A DNA stretch of 64,000 nucleotides from positions 1 through 64,000 of the forward strand of contig NZ_JANAVJ010000016.1 in assembly GCF_024213375.1 (NCBI RefSeq), read 5' to 3'. The stretch comes from Paenibacillus sp. MZ04-78.2 (lineage in GTDB: Bacteria > Bacillota > Bacilli > Paenibacillales > NBRC-103111). The position numbers and the translations under genes were made by a program. The notes beneath the pieces are model-generated. The model was given only the letters and a program-made list of their open reading frames with translations. It was not told where the DNA came from and made no database searches. Shown one piece after another: positions 35,259 through 44,298 of the stretch (its first letter is position 1; each line of letters begins with the position of its first letter).

Positions 35259-35807
35259 ATGGCAGAACGTTTGGTAGGTAAACAAGCACCCGATTTTACA
35301 ATGGACACCGCCCTTGGGAACGGACAAGAGTTCGGCAAAGTTTCCTTGTCTGATTATAAAGGCAAGTGGCTCGTATTGTTCTTCTATCCGCTGGACTTCA
35401 CTTTCGTGTGCCCGACGGAAATTTCGGCAATCAGCGAGGCCGCTTCGCAATTTAAAGCAATCAATACCGAAATCCTCGGCGTTTCGATTGATAGCATTCA
35501 TTCCCACCGCGCTTGGATCAACACGCCAGTAGATCAAAACGGCCTTGGCCAATTGAATTTCCCGCTGGCCGCCGATATTACGAAACAAGTATCGCGCGAC
35601 TACGGCGTACTGATTGAAGAAGAAGGCATTGCGCTGCGCGGCTTGTTCATCATCAGCCCGGAAGGCGAGCTGCAATACCAAGTCGTTCATCACAACAATG
35701 TCGGCCGCAGCGTCGAAGAAACGCTCCGCGTTCTCGAAGCTTTGCAGTCCGGCGGTCTGTGCCCGATCGGCTGGAAAAAAGGCGACAAGCATCTGGCGAC
35801 GAAATAA
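35259..35807 (+). CDS. Typical 2-Cys peroxiredoxin (AhpC/Prx1 type)
   Basis: A 182-residue thiol peroxidase reducing hydrogen peroxide and organic peroxides. The peroxidatic cysteine is C51 in FFYPLDFTFVCPTEI; the resolving cysteine is C168 in SGGLCPIGWKKG. HRAWINTP and GVLIEEEGIALRGLFIISPE match the AhpC/Prx1 group. Length is normal. The ATG follows AAGGGAGGATTTTTGAC. No ahpF lies next to it, so thioredoxin is the likely reductant. A PerR-like palindrome upstream suggests peroxide control. Gene symbol not assigned because prx and ahpC naming varies. Confidence 0.93.
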   Translation: MAERLVGKQAPDFTMDTALGNGQEFGKVSLSDYKGKWLVLFFYPLDFTFVCPTEISAISEAASQFKAINTEILGVSIDSIHSHRAWINTPVDQNGLGQLNFPLAADITKQVSRDYGVLIEEEGIALRGLFIISPEGELQYQVVHHNNVGRSVEETLRVLEALQSGGLCPIGWKKGDKHLATK

Positions 35808-35830
35808 TCGTCTTCGTACGCTTCGCATAT

Positions 35831-35868
35831 CCCCCTCGGCCGGTCTTGCGGCTGGCTTGGGGGTTTTT
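35831..35868 (+). terminator. Intrinsic terminator after peroxiredoxin
   Basis: CCCCC...GGCCGG and the GGCTGG...GGGGG side form an imperfect stem followed by TTTTT. Confidence 0.7.
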
Positions 35869-35903
35869 CACTACTTGGAGTAAAGGAGCTCGGAACCGAC
35901 GTT

Positions 35904-36287
35904 ATGGAAGTAATCAAAGGGCTCAAATACAGCGAAAATCATGAATGGGTGCGAGTGGAGAACGGGAGAGCCGTGGTCGGCCTCACCGATTTTGCCCAAG
36001 AGGAATTCGGGATCATCGTCTTTGTGGAGCTCCCCGAAGAGGGAGACGTCTTTCAGGCCGGCGAGCCGTTCGGCAGCATGGAATCGGTCAAGACGGTGAC
36101 GGAGTTATATGCTCCGGTATCCGGCAAGGTCGTTAGCGTCAATCCGAAGCTGACGGAAAACCCGGGCGTCATCAACCTGTCTCCGTACGGGCAAGGCTGG
36201 ATGATCGTCGTCGAAATGAGCGATCCTGCCGAGCTTGAGCGGCTGTGGGAAGCGGATAAATACGAACAAACCTACGTGCATGAATAG
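35904..36287 (+). CDS. gcvH: Glycine cleavage system H protein
   Basis: A 127-residue lipoyl carrier that shuttles the aminomethyl group between the P, T and L proteins; in Bacillus it also supplies lipoyl groups to other enzymes. The lipoylated lysine is K63 in GSMESVKTVTELYAPVSGKV. WVRVENGRAVVGLTDFAQEE and NPGVINLSPYGQGWMIVVEM are the other conserved blocks. The ATG follows TAAAGGAGCTCGGAACCGACGTT, a rather long spacer. It is alone here, as gcvH often is in Bacillales. Terminator follows. Confidence 0.96.
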   Translation: MEVIKGLKYSENHEWVRVENGRAVVGLTDFAQEEFGIIVFVELPEEGDVFQAGEPFGSMESVKTVTELYAPVSGKVVSVNPKLTENPGVINLSPYGQGWMIVVEMSDPAELERLWEADKYEQTYVHE

Positions 36288-36295
36288 GTACGGCA

Positions 36296-36322
36296 GCCTG
36301 GCCTCGGTCAGGCTTTTTTTAC
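36296..36322 (+). terminator. Intrinsic terminator after gcvH
   Basis: AGCCTG and CAGGCT around a short loop, followed by seven T. Confidence 0.8.
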
Positions 36323-36421
36323 GTCTCCCGCTTGTACGATTTATCGCCCGATAAAAATCTCAGCATTCCCGCAAGCAGTAGCAGGCGTTCGGGGGGAATG
36401 CAGGAGGAGCGGCGCAGAATC

Positions 36422-36472
36422 AAAAAAATATGCCGGAAGGACGGACGATCCGTCTTGCCGACATGTTTTTTT
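36422..36472. terminator. Bidirectional intrinsic terminator
   Basis: ATGCCGGAAGGACGGA pairs imperfectly with TCCGTCTTGCCGACAT around CGA, with A-run and T-run on the two sides. It ends the minus-strand GH15 gene 22 bp away. Confidence 0.75.
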
Positions 36473-36494
36473 GCTATTACGAGAACGGCCGGGT

Positions 36495-38471
36495 TTACGT
36501 TTTGCTGGCGGCCAGCAGCTTTTTATATTTCTCCGTGTACTTGACGACAGTCAGTACATAAGTGGCGTGCGACCAGGTGAGAGGGGCGACCGATACCGGT
36601 CCGCCGTCGAACGGGTCGAGCTGCTCCGGCAAAATGCCGCTTTCCATCGCGTGGCTGACGACCCATTCGAGCGTACGCCGCGGCGATACGAGGTCTTCCA
36701 GCGTCTTGGCGCACTCGATTTCCCATTCCGCAATCCACAGCGTGCAGATGATCCATGGATTGCCCGGAACGTTATCGATGTCGGGCGAGCGTTGGAAGTA
36801 ATAGTCGTGATGGTAACGGGCCACGCCGCCGATGTCCGTTTTGATCGTGAGTCCGGCCCGGTTGGCCTTCATCGTGCTGACGACGCGCGGGTCGTCGGCC
36901 GGGAGAACGCCGAATTCGAAAATGCCGTAAACGCTGCTCTCCAGCGTCTTGTCCTTCACCCAGACTTCGCCGTCCAGCACGAGTCCGCGCACGAAACGTT
37001 GCTCCTCCTCGTCCCACAGATGCTTGAGGATGCCGGATTTGATTTTCTCCGCCGTATGCCGGTAGCGGCTGGACCGCTCTTCGTCCCCGAACAGGCTGCA
37101 GAAGTTGGCGGCTGCAATGAGCCCGCCGTAGACGGCCGACGCGGTGAACGTGAAGATGCCGTACCGCTCCTCCCACAGGTCGTAGCTCGGCTTCGGCAAG
37201 CTCAGCTCCTGCTCGATATAGCCGGCCATAAAGCGCGCCGCGCGGCGGATCAGCGTCCGGTACAGCGATTGCGGCAGCTCAATGATGCCGTGGCGGACGT
37301 AGTCCTGCCACAGCGCGAACAGGACGAGCCCGGTCTCGTCCTCTTGAATCGGCAGCTGCATGTTGCCGCCGTTGAGGTACGGATGCCAACTGGAGCCGAC
37401 CGTTCCGTCGGGATTGTATTTGTGATGCAGGTAGCCGTCCGGCGAGAGCGCCTCCGCGCAAAAGTTGAAGAACGGCGTAATCATGCCCTGATAGCCGGCC
37501 ATGGTCATCGCATAAGCGATGATCGCGCCGTCCCGGGGCCACATATAGCTGTAATGGTCGCGGTTGGACTGCATGATGTCGGAGTCGTTCGCCGCGATGA
37601 TCGCGCCGTTCACGTCGGTCTGCGTCCGGACGATCAGCAGGCTGTGCTTGTACAGCCGTACGCAGGCCTCGCTCAGATTGCCGTAATCGCGTTCCTCCGG
37701 TTTGTTGACCCAGCGCTGCCAATAGATTTCCACCCGGTCCAGCAGCTTGCCCGGATGGCTTTCTTTGACGTAGTTGTCGAGCTTCTTCACTTCTTCGAGA
37801 TTTTTGCCCGCGCTCATCCAGTAATAGAGCGTCTCGTCGCTGTTCGGCGGCACATGGAGCCGGAAGCTGACGGTGCTGTCAACCGAGCCCTGCGCGATCG
37901 CGTTGCCCATCAGATGGCCGTCTTCCGCATCGCGCCACGTGCCCTCGGCGTTGTAAAACCGTTTGACGCCCGTTGTGTACTGATATATGCCGTCGGTGCC
38001 AGCAAGCCCGTTGAACATGAAGTAGCGGTCTTTTTTATAATGAAAGACGGTATTGTTTTGGGGGTAATAAGCGGCGGTATCGCCCACCTCGGTCTCGTTG
38101 ATGACGAGGTCCTGATTGAAGAACATGCGCACATCGCGCACGGTATCCCAATGATTGTGGACGCGCACGCGTTTCAGATACACGTCCTCGCGCTGATGCA
38201 CGCCGTCGTTCATAAGCAAAGTAATCCCGAGATGGTAATGGGAGGCGCGAACTTCGGTTACCAGAGAGTCTTCGATATACGAAAGCTCGAACTTCCATTC
38301 CGGGTCGGCCAGCCAAGTAAAAGCGCCGTCCACCCAAAGGCCGATGCGGCATGGGTAGCCGCCGACATGGTTGAGCTGCCCGACATACGGATAATACAAA
38401 TCGCGCATATACGTATTACGGTCCAGGTTGATCAAAAACTTGCCGTTTCCGATGACTAAGTGCCTAGGCAA
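36495..38471 (-). CDS. Glycoside hydrolase family 15 (glucoamylase-like)
   Basis: A protein of about 658 residues with no signal peptide, so probably cytosolic. The N-terminal beta domain starts GNGKFLINLDRNTYMRDLYY. The (alpha/alpha)6 barrel shows MWPRDGAIIAYAM (substrate site), YDLWEERYGIFTFTASA (general acid Glu) and the general base region SGILPEQLDPFDGG near the end. It would release glucose from the ends of an alpha-glucan. TTG at 38471 behind AAGGGTGTGGGTGGA is preferred; the frame extends to 38579 without a good start signal. Last gene of the minus-strand alpha-glucan cluster. Confidence 0.88.
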   Translation of the reverse strand: MPRHLVIGNGKFLINLDRNTYMRDLYYPYVGQLNHVGGYPCRIGLWVDGAFTWLADPEWKFELSYIEDSLVTEVRASHYHLGITLLMNDGVHQREDVYLKRVRVHNHWDTVRDVRMFFNQDLVINETEVGDTAAYYPQNNTVFHYKKDRYFMFNGLAGTDGIYQYTTGVKRFYNAEGTWRDAEDGHLMGNAIAQGSVDSTVSFRLHVPPNSDETLYYWMSAGKNLEEVKKLDNYVKESHPGKLLDRVEIYWQRWVNKPEERDYGNLSEACVRLYKHSLLIVRTQTDVNGAIIAANDSDIMQSNRDHYSYMWPRDGAIIAYAMTMAGYQGMITPFFNFCAEALSPDGYLHHKYNPDGTVGSSWHPYLNGGNMQLPIQEDETGLVLFALWQDYVRHGIIELPQSLYRTLIRRAARFMAGYIEQELSLPKPSYDLWEERYGIFTFTASAVYGGLIAAANFCSLFGDEERSSRYRHTAEKIKSGILKHLWDEEEQRFVRGLVLDGEVWVKDKTLESSVYGIFEFGVLPADDPRVVSTMKANRAGLTIKTDIGGVARYHHDYYFQRSPDIDNVPGNPWIICTLWIAEWEIECAKTLEDLVSPRRTLEWVVSHAMESGILPEQLDPFDGGPVSVAPLTWSHATYVLTVVKYTEKYKKLLAASKT

Positions 38472-38632
38472 TCCACCCACACCCTTCTCGTTCCAGTATG
38501 TTTGCTTTCTCTTAAGATACCTTTTTGTGCCATGCCGGTCAATCCGTGAAAAGGAATGAAAGCGGCTGCCCGCGGCCATTTTTTCTTCAAAATGCCGGCT
38601 TCAGGGCGGGGAAGAGGCAAAGCCCGGCGGCC

Positions 38633-38845
38633 TCAGGCTTGCGGAGGGCACCAGGCTTTGTCGGATGTCATTTGCATGAGCAAATCGTATGGATTGGGAG
38701 ACTGGAGCAGCCGCTGGTAATGCTCGGGCAGGACATCGCAGCACGTGTGGGTATGACCAGTATGGTATTGAATGTGCATCTGCGAAGCTTGGTCGTCATA
38801 CCGGACAAAAGCAATCTGCTTCGAGCCGATCGGAATGAGCTTCAT
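38633..38845 (-). CDS. KTSC domain protein
   Basis: A 70-residue protein: MKLIPIGSKQIAFVRYDDQA, MHIQYHTGHTHTCCDVLPEH, YQRLLQSPNPYDLLMQM. This follows the KTSC layout (strand, strand, 'Y..VP...Y..L..A.S.G.Y.'), a small domain of unknown role often near nucleic-acid or stress proteins. The ATG at 38845 is preceded by GGAAGGAGGGTCGT. It lies between the GH15 gene and the nucleotidyltransferase gene, same strand; a link with glucan metabolism is not evident from its sequence. Confidence 0.75.
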   Translation of the reverse strand: MKLIPIGSKQIAFVRYDDQASQMHIQYHTGHTHTCCDVLPEHYQRLLQSPNPYDLLMQMTSDKAWCPPQA

Positions 38846-38914
38846 ACGACCCTCCTTCCTTTGGGAAGTCCGGTGAAACGGACTTTTCAATGGGGCATTA
38901 CTTTATGGTTATGC

Positions 38915-41311
38915 TCACTGCATCAGGTTTAGAATCTGCTCCCGGTATTCGTGAACGAGCGACAGCGCATGCTCGTCGTGCAGCCCTTGGGCGACGACGC
39001 TGAAGGCCGGATCGTCCGAATCGGGAAGCAGCAGCACCCATCCGCCGTCGTGGTGCACCTTGATGCCGTCGATGAGCTCGACCGGCCGTCCCTTGGTTTC
39101 TTGCAGCATCCGGCGCATGATCTCGCCTTTGCGGTCCCACGGGCAATCGATCCGCTCGCGCCGGACGTACACGCTCGGCAGGAGCCGCAGCAGCTCGTCA
39201 AGCGGCAAGCCGCTGCGGTGCATATTGCGCACGACGAGCCCGGTTGCGAACAGTCCGTCAAACAGCGGATGCAGCGCAAGGTTTGCCGAAACCTCCATGA
39301 TGCTGCGAATCTGCTGCTTCGTGCGCACGATCCGGGCACCGAGCCCTTCCGCCAAGCTTTCGAGCAGGTGAGGCGCGCTTACAGGTGCGCCGATGACGGC
39401 GGATTTGAAGCTGTGAAAAAACGACACGTATTGCAGCAGCATCAGACGGTCGCCTGTCACCGTATCGCCCCCGGATGTGACGAGCGACATGCCGCGGGCG
39501 TCGTCGTCGAGCCATAGGCCCAGGTCGGCCGACAGCGCGCAGACATGGTCCGCGAGACGTCCGCGCTGCGCTTCGGCGGGCAAATGCACGGCCTCGCAGC
39601 CGAGCGCATCAAGCAGCGGGCGAAGCAGCGCGAAAACGGCCGGGTGCGTGCAGACGACGGCGCGCAGCGGCAGGGCGCTTTCGCCTTCCATCGCCGTGAA
39701 GGCGAGCAGGGCCCCGAGATACGACGCCGTCATCGTCTCGTCCGTTCGGTAGCTTCCGGGCGATTCCGCCGGGGCCCGGCCGTAATCCTCCTGCCGGAAG
39801 CTATTCTCGACCTTGCGCTCCGCCGCTTTGTCGATCGGCAGGCCCTGCCCGTCGTAGCATTCGAGGCAGCCGAGCCCGTCGGTGGCGAGCTGCACGTGAA
39901 TGCCCCCGGCGCTTTGCAGCTCGCGGACGGCGAACCGGGCCACCGGCGGCAGCACGTCGCCGAGATCGATCACGTCGACGCCGACCGATTGCAGACCGGC
40001 GGCCACGGTGCGCTTGATCAGCCGCGCGAATTCGTGGGGCACGGAGCTAACGGCGAGACGCTTGCCGGCAGCGAGCGCGGAGCCGTAGGCGGTGGCGAAG
40101 CGGGCGGCGAACTCCGGCGTCAGGTCGAGGTTGGGCGCGCCGGTGACACCGTAGGCGCTGTACAGCGGTCTGCCCAAGTGCTCGCCCCAAATGAACGAGG
40201 AGGTCAGCCGCGTATTTTCGCGGATTTGCTTCTTCGGCCATATCTTCACGTGAGGCTCGACAACGGCTTTCGGGCCGATGACGCAGTGGCTTCCGACGAC
40301 GCAACCGTCGGCGAAGCGCGCGCTTTCCTTGCAGAAGATCCGGCTTCCCATCGTCGAGCCGAGCAGTTCGTTCCGTTCGGCGATATGGTTATGATCCCAT
40401 AGGATCGTCCGGCCCAGCACGCTGCCTGCGGACAGCACGTTGCCCTGTCCGACGATGCTGTACTCGCCGATCTCCACGCCTTCCCCGATCCGGCAGCCGT
40501 CGCCGATAAACGCCGGTCCGATCCATTTGACGTCCGAAGCGGCAGTGACGTTCTCACCGACGTAAATGCCGGGCCGCAGCTCGGTGCCGCGGATGCGCAC
40601 GTTCGCCTTGCGGTCGAGCATGTCGAACTGCGTCTGCCGGTACTGCTCCAGCGTGCCGATATCTGACCAGTAGCCGTCCGCGACATAGCCGTACAGCGGT
40701 TTTCCGTCAGAGAGAAGGCCCGGAAACAACTGCTGGCTGAAATCGTACATGATGCCCGGCTCGAAGCGGTCCAACACCTCGGGCTCGAGAATATAGATGC
40801 CCGTATTAACCGTGTCGCTGAACACCTCGCTCCAGCTCGGCTTTTCGAGAAAGCGGACGATGCGCCCGCCGTCGTCGGTCATCACGACGCCGTATTCAAG
40901 CGGATGCTTGGCCCGGGTGAGCACAAGCGTGGCGAGCGAACGCTTCTCTTGATGAAAGCGGATCGCCTCGGTCAGATCAAAATCGGTCAGCGCATCGCCG
41001 CTGATGACGATGAACGGCTCGTCCAGAAACGGGGCGGCATGCTTGACGCTGCCGGCGGTGCCGAGCGGCACCGTTTCTTCAAAATAATGCAAGCGGACGC
41101 CGTGCCGGCTTCCGTCCCCAAAATAATCGCGTATAACGTCCGGCAAATATTGGATCGTGACGGCAATGTCCGTTATCCCATGCGCCGCCAGCAGCTCGAT
41201 GATGTATTCCATGCAGGGGCGGCCGGCGAGCGGAACCATCGGCTTCGGAAGATGGCAGGTTAACGGGCGGAGCCTCGTTCCCTTGCCTCCGGCCATAATG
41301 ACGGCTTTCAT
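38915..41311 (-). CDS. Sugar nucleotidyltransferase fused to degenerate phosphohexomutase domain
   Basis: A 798-residue three-part protein. Residues about 1-235 form a nucleotidyltransferase (MKAVIMAGGKGTRLRPLT, LPKPMVPLAGRP, GDALTDFDL, NTGIYILEPE). Residues about 240-370 are a left-handed beta-helix (FIGDGCRIGEGVEIGEYSIV). From about 375 on is an alpha-D-phosphohexomutase-like region (SAYGVTGAPN, GGIHVQLATDG, ERKVENSF). The mutase catalytic motifs are not intact: no TASHNP serine loop, LWLDDDARG in place of DGDxDR, no GExSGH. Related fusions are annotated as mannose-1-phosphate guanylyltransferase; the true substrate may be glucose-1-phosphate given the neighbours. The ATG at 41311 lies 7 nt after AAGGAGG. 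Confidence 0.85.
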   Translation of the reverse strand: MKAVIMAGGKGTRLRPLTCHLPKPMVPLAGRPCMEYIIELLAAHGITDIAVTIQYLPDVIRDYFGDGSRHGVRLHYFEETVPLGTAGSVKHAAPFLDEPFIVISGDALTDFDLTEAIRFHQEKRSLATLVLTRAKHPLEYGVVMTDDGGRIVRFLEKPSWSEVFSDTVNTGIYILEPEVLDRFEPGIMYDFSQQLFPGLLSDGKPLYGYVADGYWSDIGTLEQYRQTQFDMLDRKANVRIRGTELRPGIYVGENVTAASDVKWIGPAFIGDGCRIGEGVEIGEYSIVGQGNVLSAGSVLGRTILWDHNHIAERNELLGSTMGSRIFCKESARFADGCVVGSHCVIGPKAVVEPHVKIWPKKQIRENTRLTSSFIWGEHLGRPLYSAYGVTGAPNLDLTPEFAARFATAYGSALAAGKRLAVSSVPHEFARLIKRTVAAGLQSVGVDVIDLGDVLPPVARFAVRELQSAGGIHVQLATDGLGCLECYDGQGLPIDKAAERKVENSFRQEDYGRAPAESPGSYRTDETMTASYLGALLAFTAMEGESALPLRAVVCTHPAVFALLRPLLDALGCEAVHLPAEAQRGRLADHVCALSADLGLWLDDDARGMSLVTSGGDTVTGDRLMLLQYVSFFHSFKSAVIGAPVSAPHLLESLAEGLGARIVRTKQQIRSIMEVSANLALHPLFDGLFATGLVVRNMHRSGLPLDELLRLLPSVYVRRERIDCPWDRKGEIMRRMLQETKGRPVELIDGIKVHHDGGWVLLLPDSDDPAFSVVAQGLHDEHALSLVHEYREQILNLMQ

Positions 41312-41364
41312 ACACATCCCTCCTTGCGACAATCTGTCGTGCTGCGAATCTCTGAGGGCCTTTG

Positions 41365-44277
41365 TCAAGAGCCGACGCCGGATGCCGGAGGCTTGCGGGA
41401 ACGAATCCGCTCCTGATACTGCTCCGCTACGGCGCCTGCAATGCGTTCCAGAGCATACTGCCGCTCCAGCTTGAGCCTCGCCCGCTCCGCCATGCTTTGC
41501 CCGAGCTCCGGCTGCTGCAGCAGGTCACCGATATGCCAGGCGAGCGACTCGACATGGCCGGGCAGCGCTTTGTACCCGTCGACGCCGTGCTCCACCAGCT
41601 CGGCGAGTCCGCCGGTATCGGACAAGACGACAGGGCATCCGTGCTTCATCGCCTCCAGGGCGACGATGCCGAACGGCTCGTACAGGCTTGGGATGACGCA
41701 CGCGTCGGCCGCACGGTACAGCGCCGCCTTCGTTCCGTCGTCAATGAACCCCGTGAAGCGCACGCGGTCGCCGAGGTGGGCGGCCTGTTGCTTCAGTTCG
41801 TCCTCCATCGGCCCGGAGCCGCCGATGAACAGCACCGTGTCCGGCGCGCCAGACAGAATGCTTGGCATCGCGTGGAGCAGCGTCTGCACGCCCTTCTCGA
41901 AGACGAGCCTGCCGACGAAAACAAGCACCCGCCGCCCTTGAACGCCGAACCGGCGCTTGGCGTCTTCCTGTGAATCGGCCGGGCCGCGGGCCGGCTTCTC
42001 CAGCTTCACGCCGTTCGGGAAGACGAGCATTTTGTCGTCCGCTTGCTGGAACAAATCCTGCACTTCCCGCTTCATCGCATGACTGCACACGAATACGCGT
42101 TCCGAATCGTAGGTGAGCCGCCATTCGAGCCGGTGAATCCGGTTCGACAGGTCGCTATTGAGCCGTCCGTGATTCCGCCCCCATTCGGTGGCGTGAATCG
42201 TGCAGACGAGCGGAAGGCCGTAGCTCATCTTCAGCTCGCGCGCCGTATGGTACACCATCCAATCATGGGCATGCAGCAGATCGATGCGCCCGCCGTTTTC
42301 TTTATAACGGACAAGATGATCCGTAAAGGCCAGATTCATCTCGAAGGTCCAATCGTAAAAGTCCGTATCGCCCGAATGCAGCACCGGAACGCGGTGCACG
42401 TACACGCCGCCGCGCTTCTCGAAGTACGGCGCGCCGTCATGCGCGCTCGTCACCACATGAACGATCTCTCCTTGCGCGGCCAGCGCCTCGGACAAATCGG
42501 CCACGGCGCGGGACAGCCCGCCGACCGTTTTGGGCGGGTACTCCCAAGCGAGCATGAACACGTTCGGGCCATGCTTCGTTTCCTCCAGGATTTTCTGGAA
42601 ATGCTCCGCATCCGACAGCAGCGGAACCGGCGACGCCCGGTGAATGGAAACATAATCCCGGTAATCGATCCCGGGAAAGCAGTTGTCTTTCGCTTCCAGC
42701 TCCGCAACGAACCATTCGTTGACCGCCTGCGCCTCGATTTGTTCGCACAGCAGCCGGAAGCAGCCAAGGTGGTCCTTCGTCCGGCGGCAAGCGTAATCGA
42801 CGACCGTCTGCGAATCCATAATGAACGCCCAGTCGCTGCTTTGCGCCAGCATCAGCTCGCGGGCCGCCTGATTCAGCGCGCGCTTCAGGAGTCTTTCACC
42901 TTCCTCCAAATGCTCGTGCTTCGTGGCAAGCCGGATCATCCGCAGCTCCGCTTCGTGCAGGTGGCGGTAAATCCAATCGTTGTTCCCCTGCAGCCATACC
43001 TCCGCCGAAGCCCCTCGGCCCCAACTGGATTCGTTCACTTTGCCCGTATCGGCGACGGGGTACTCCCGCAAATATTCCGAAGGCGTCACCATTCGCAGCT
43101 CGAACGGATCGTAAAACAGCTTGCGGCACAGCATCTCGATCCACAGCGGCCCTTCGTACCACCAATGGCCGAACAGCTCGGCATCGTAGGGCGAGACGAT
43201 GATCGGCTTGCGGTCCAAATGGTGGCGCCAGTGCTCCGCCTGCTTTTGCCGGTTAAACAGAAAATTGCCCGCGTGCTCGGCGGCCTTGCTTCTTGCCGAT
43301 TCCGGGTTATACGGCTCGCGGTGGCCGTCTTTGCCGGTGATGCGGTAATATTTGATGCCCGTGTTTACCCGTTCGTGCGTCGGCAATACGTACGGACGGA
43401 TATGCTCCCACTCCGCCAAATCGTGCCAGCCGAGGTCCCAGCCGATATCCCGGTAATATTCCCGGTAGTCGTAGTCGCCCGGATATCCGTTCTCGGCGCT
43501 CCATACCTGCTGCGACGATTCGGGATCGCGCGGGAACGCCGTGACCCCGTAGGGCGTCATGAGCGGGGCGTACAGCTGTCGGTTCGGGCGCGGCGTGGCA
43601 TAGGCGACCGCCGTAGCGTCGGCAATAAAATAATCGATGCCGCACGATTTCAGCACCCGGTCCACCCCGGGGGTAAAGCCGCATTCGGGCAGCCAAATGC
43701 CGCGCGGCGGGTGCCCGAAATGCCGTTCGTAATCGCGGACGGCCGTAACAATCTGGGCGCGGATCGCCTCTTCGGTTCGCATCAGCGGCAGGAAGCCGTG
43801 GGTCGCGGCGCAGGTGACGATTTCGAGCATGCCAAGGTCTTGGTAATGCTTAAAACGGGTCACGATATCGCGGCCGCAAGCCTCATAAAGCCGGCTCAGC
43901 TCCCGGAACCGTTTGGCGTACATGCGGGCCAGCGGCTCGAAGCGCTCGTCGCCCCGAAGCCGGACGATTTCCTGATCCGCCAGCCGAATCAGCTTGGCCA
44001 GATGGACCGCGTAGCGCTCCTGCATCAACGGGTCCGTACACAGCGCCAGTAGCGTGGGTGTCATCGAGAAGGTGAGCCTGAACTCGATCCCTTCCGCTGC
44101 CAAGCGGTCGAACAGGTCGACGAAGGGCAGGTACGTTTCCGTCATCGCCTCGTAAAACCAGCGCTCCTCCATATAGTCGTCGCGGTCGTAATGCCGGACA
44201 TAGGGCAAATGGGCGTGAAGAACCAAAGCCAGGTAGCCCTTCGGGTCCGGCTTCGGCTGGCCTCGGTTGAGCAGCAT
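41365..44277 (-). CDS. GH57 glucan branching enzyme fused to GT4 glycosyltransferase
   Basis: A 970-residue fusion. Residues about 10-530 form a GH57/DUF1957 domain: LVLHAHLPYVRH, FRLTFSMTPTLLAL, the nucleophile region GIWLPECGFTPGVDRVL, the acid Asp in SPYDAELFGHWWYEGP, and the C-terminal helical WLQGNNDWIYRHLHEAE. From about 565 a GT4 starts with MLAWEYPPKTVGGLSRAVAD, then FVGRLVFEKGVQTLLHAMP and PSLYEPFGIVALEAMKHGCP. The GT4 half is glycogen-synthase-like; the GH57 half would introduce alpha-1,6 branches. One polypeptide could thus elongate and branch. The ATG follows TGAGGTTCTTCGTTT. Confidence 0.9.
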   Translation of the reverse strand: MLLNRGQPKPDPKGYLALVLHAHLPYVRHYDRDDYMEERWFYEAMTETYLPFVDLFDRLAAEGIEFRLTFSMTPTLLALCTDPLMQERYAVHLAKLIRLADQEIVRLRGDERFEPLARMYAKRFRELSRLYEACGRDIVTRFKHYQDLGMLEIVTCAATHGFLPLMRTEEAIRAQIVTAVRDYERHFGHPPRGIWLPECGFTPGVDRVLKSCGIDYFIADATAVAYATPRPNRQLYAPLMTPYGVTAFPRDPESSQQVWSAENGYPGDYDYREYYRDIGWDLGWHDLAEWEHIRPYVLPTHERVNTGIKYYRITGKDGHREPYNPESARSKAAEHAGNFLFNRQKQAEHWRHHLDRKPIIVSPYDAELFGHWWYEGPLWIEMLCRKLFYDPFELRMVTPSEYLREYPVADTGKVNESSWGRGASAEVWLQGNNDWIYRHLHEAELRMIRLATKHEHLEEGERLLKRALNQAARELMLAQSSDWAFIMDSQTVVDYACRRTKDHLGCFRLLCEQIEAQAVNEWFVAELEAKDNCFPGIDYRDYVSIHRASPVPLLSDAEHFQKILEETKHGPNVFMLAWEYPPKTVGGLSRAVADLSEALAAQGEIVHVVTSAHDGAPYFEKRGGVYVHRVPVLHSGDTDFYDWTFEMNLAFTDHLVRYKENGGRIDLLHAHDWMVYHTARELKMSYGLPLVCTIHATEWGRNHGRLNSDLSNRIHRLEWRLTYDSERVFVCSHAMKREVQDLFQQADDKMLVFPNGVKLEKPARGPADSQEDAKRRFGVQGRRVLVFVGRLVFEKGVQTLLHAMPSILSGAPDTVLFIGGSGPMEDELKQQAAHLGDRVRFTGFIDDGTKAALYRAADACVIPSLYEPFGIVALEAMKHGCPVVLSDTGGLAELVEHGVDGYKALPGHVESLAWHIGDLLQQPELGQSMAERARLKLERQYALERIAGAVAEQYQERIRSRKPPASGVGS

Positions 44278-44298
44278 AAACGAAGAACCTCATTTCAT

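Noticed and set aside
42043-44052. Long plus-strand open frame (669 codons) opposite the GH57-GT4 gene
   Set aside because: Shadow of the real gene; no motifs, no ribosome binding site and biased residue composition. The same applies to 36471-38459 (+), 30050-31393 (-) and 52121-53527 (-).
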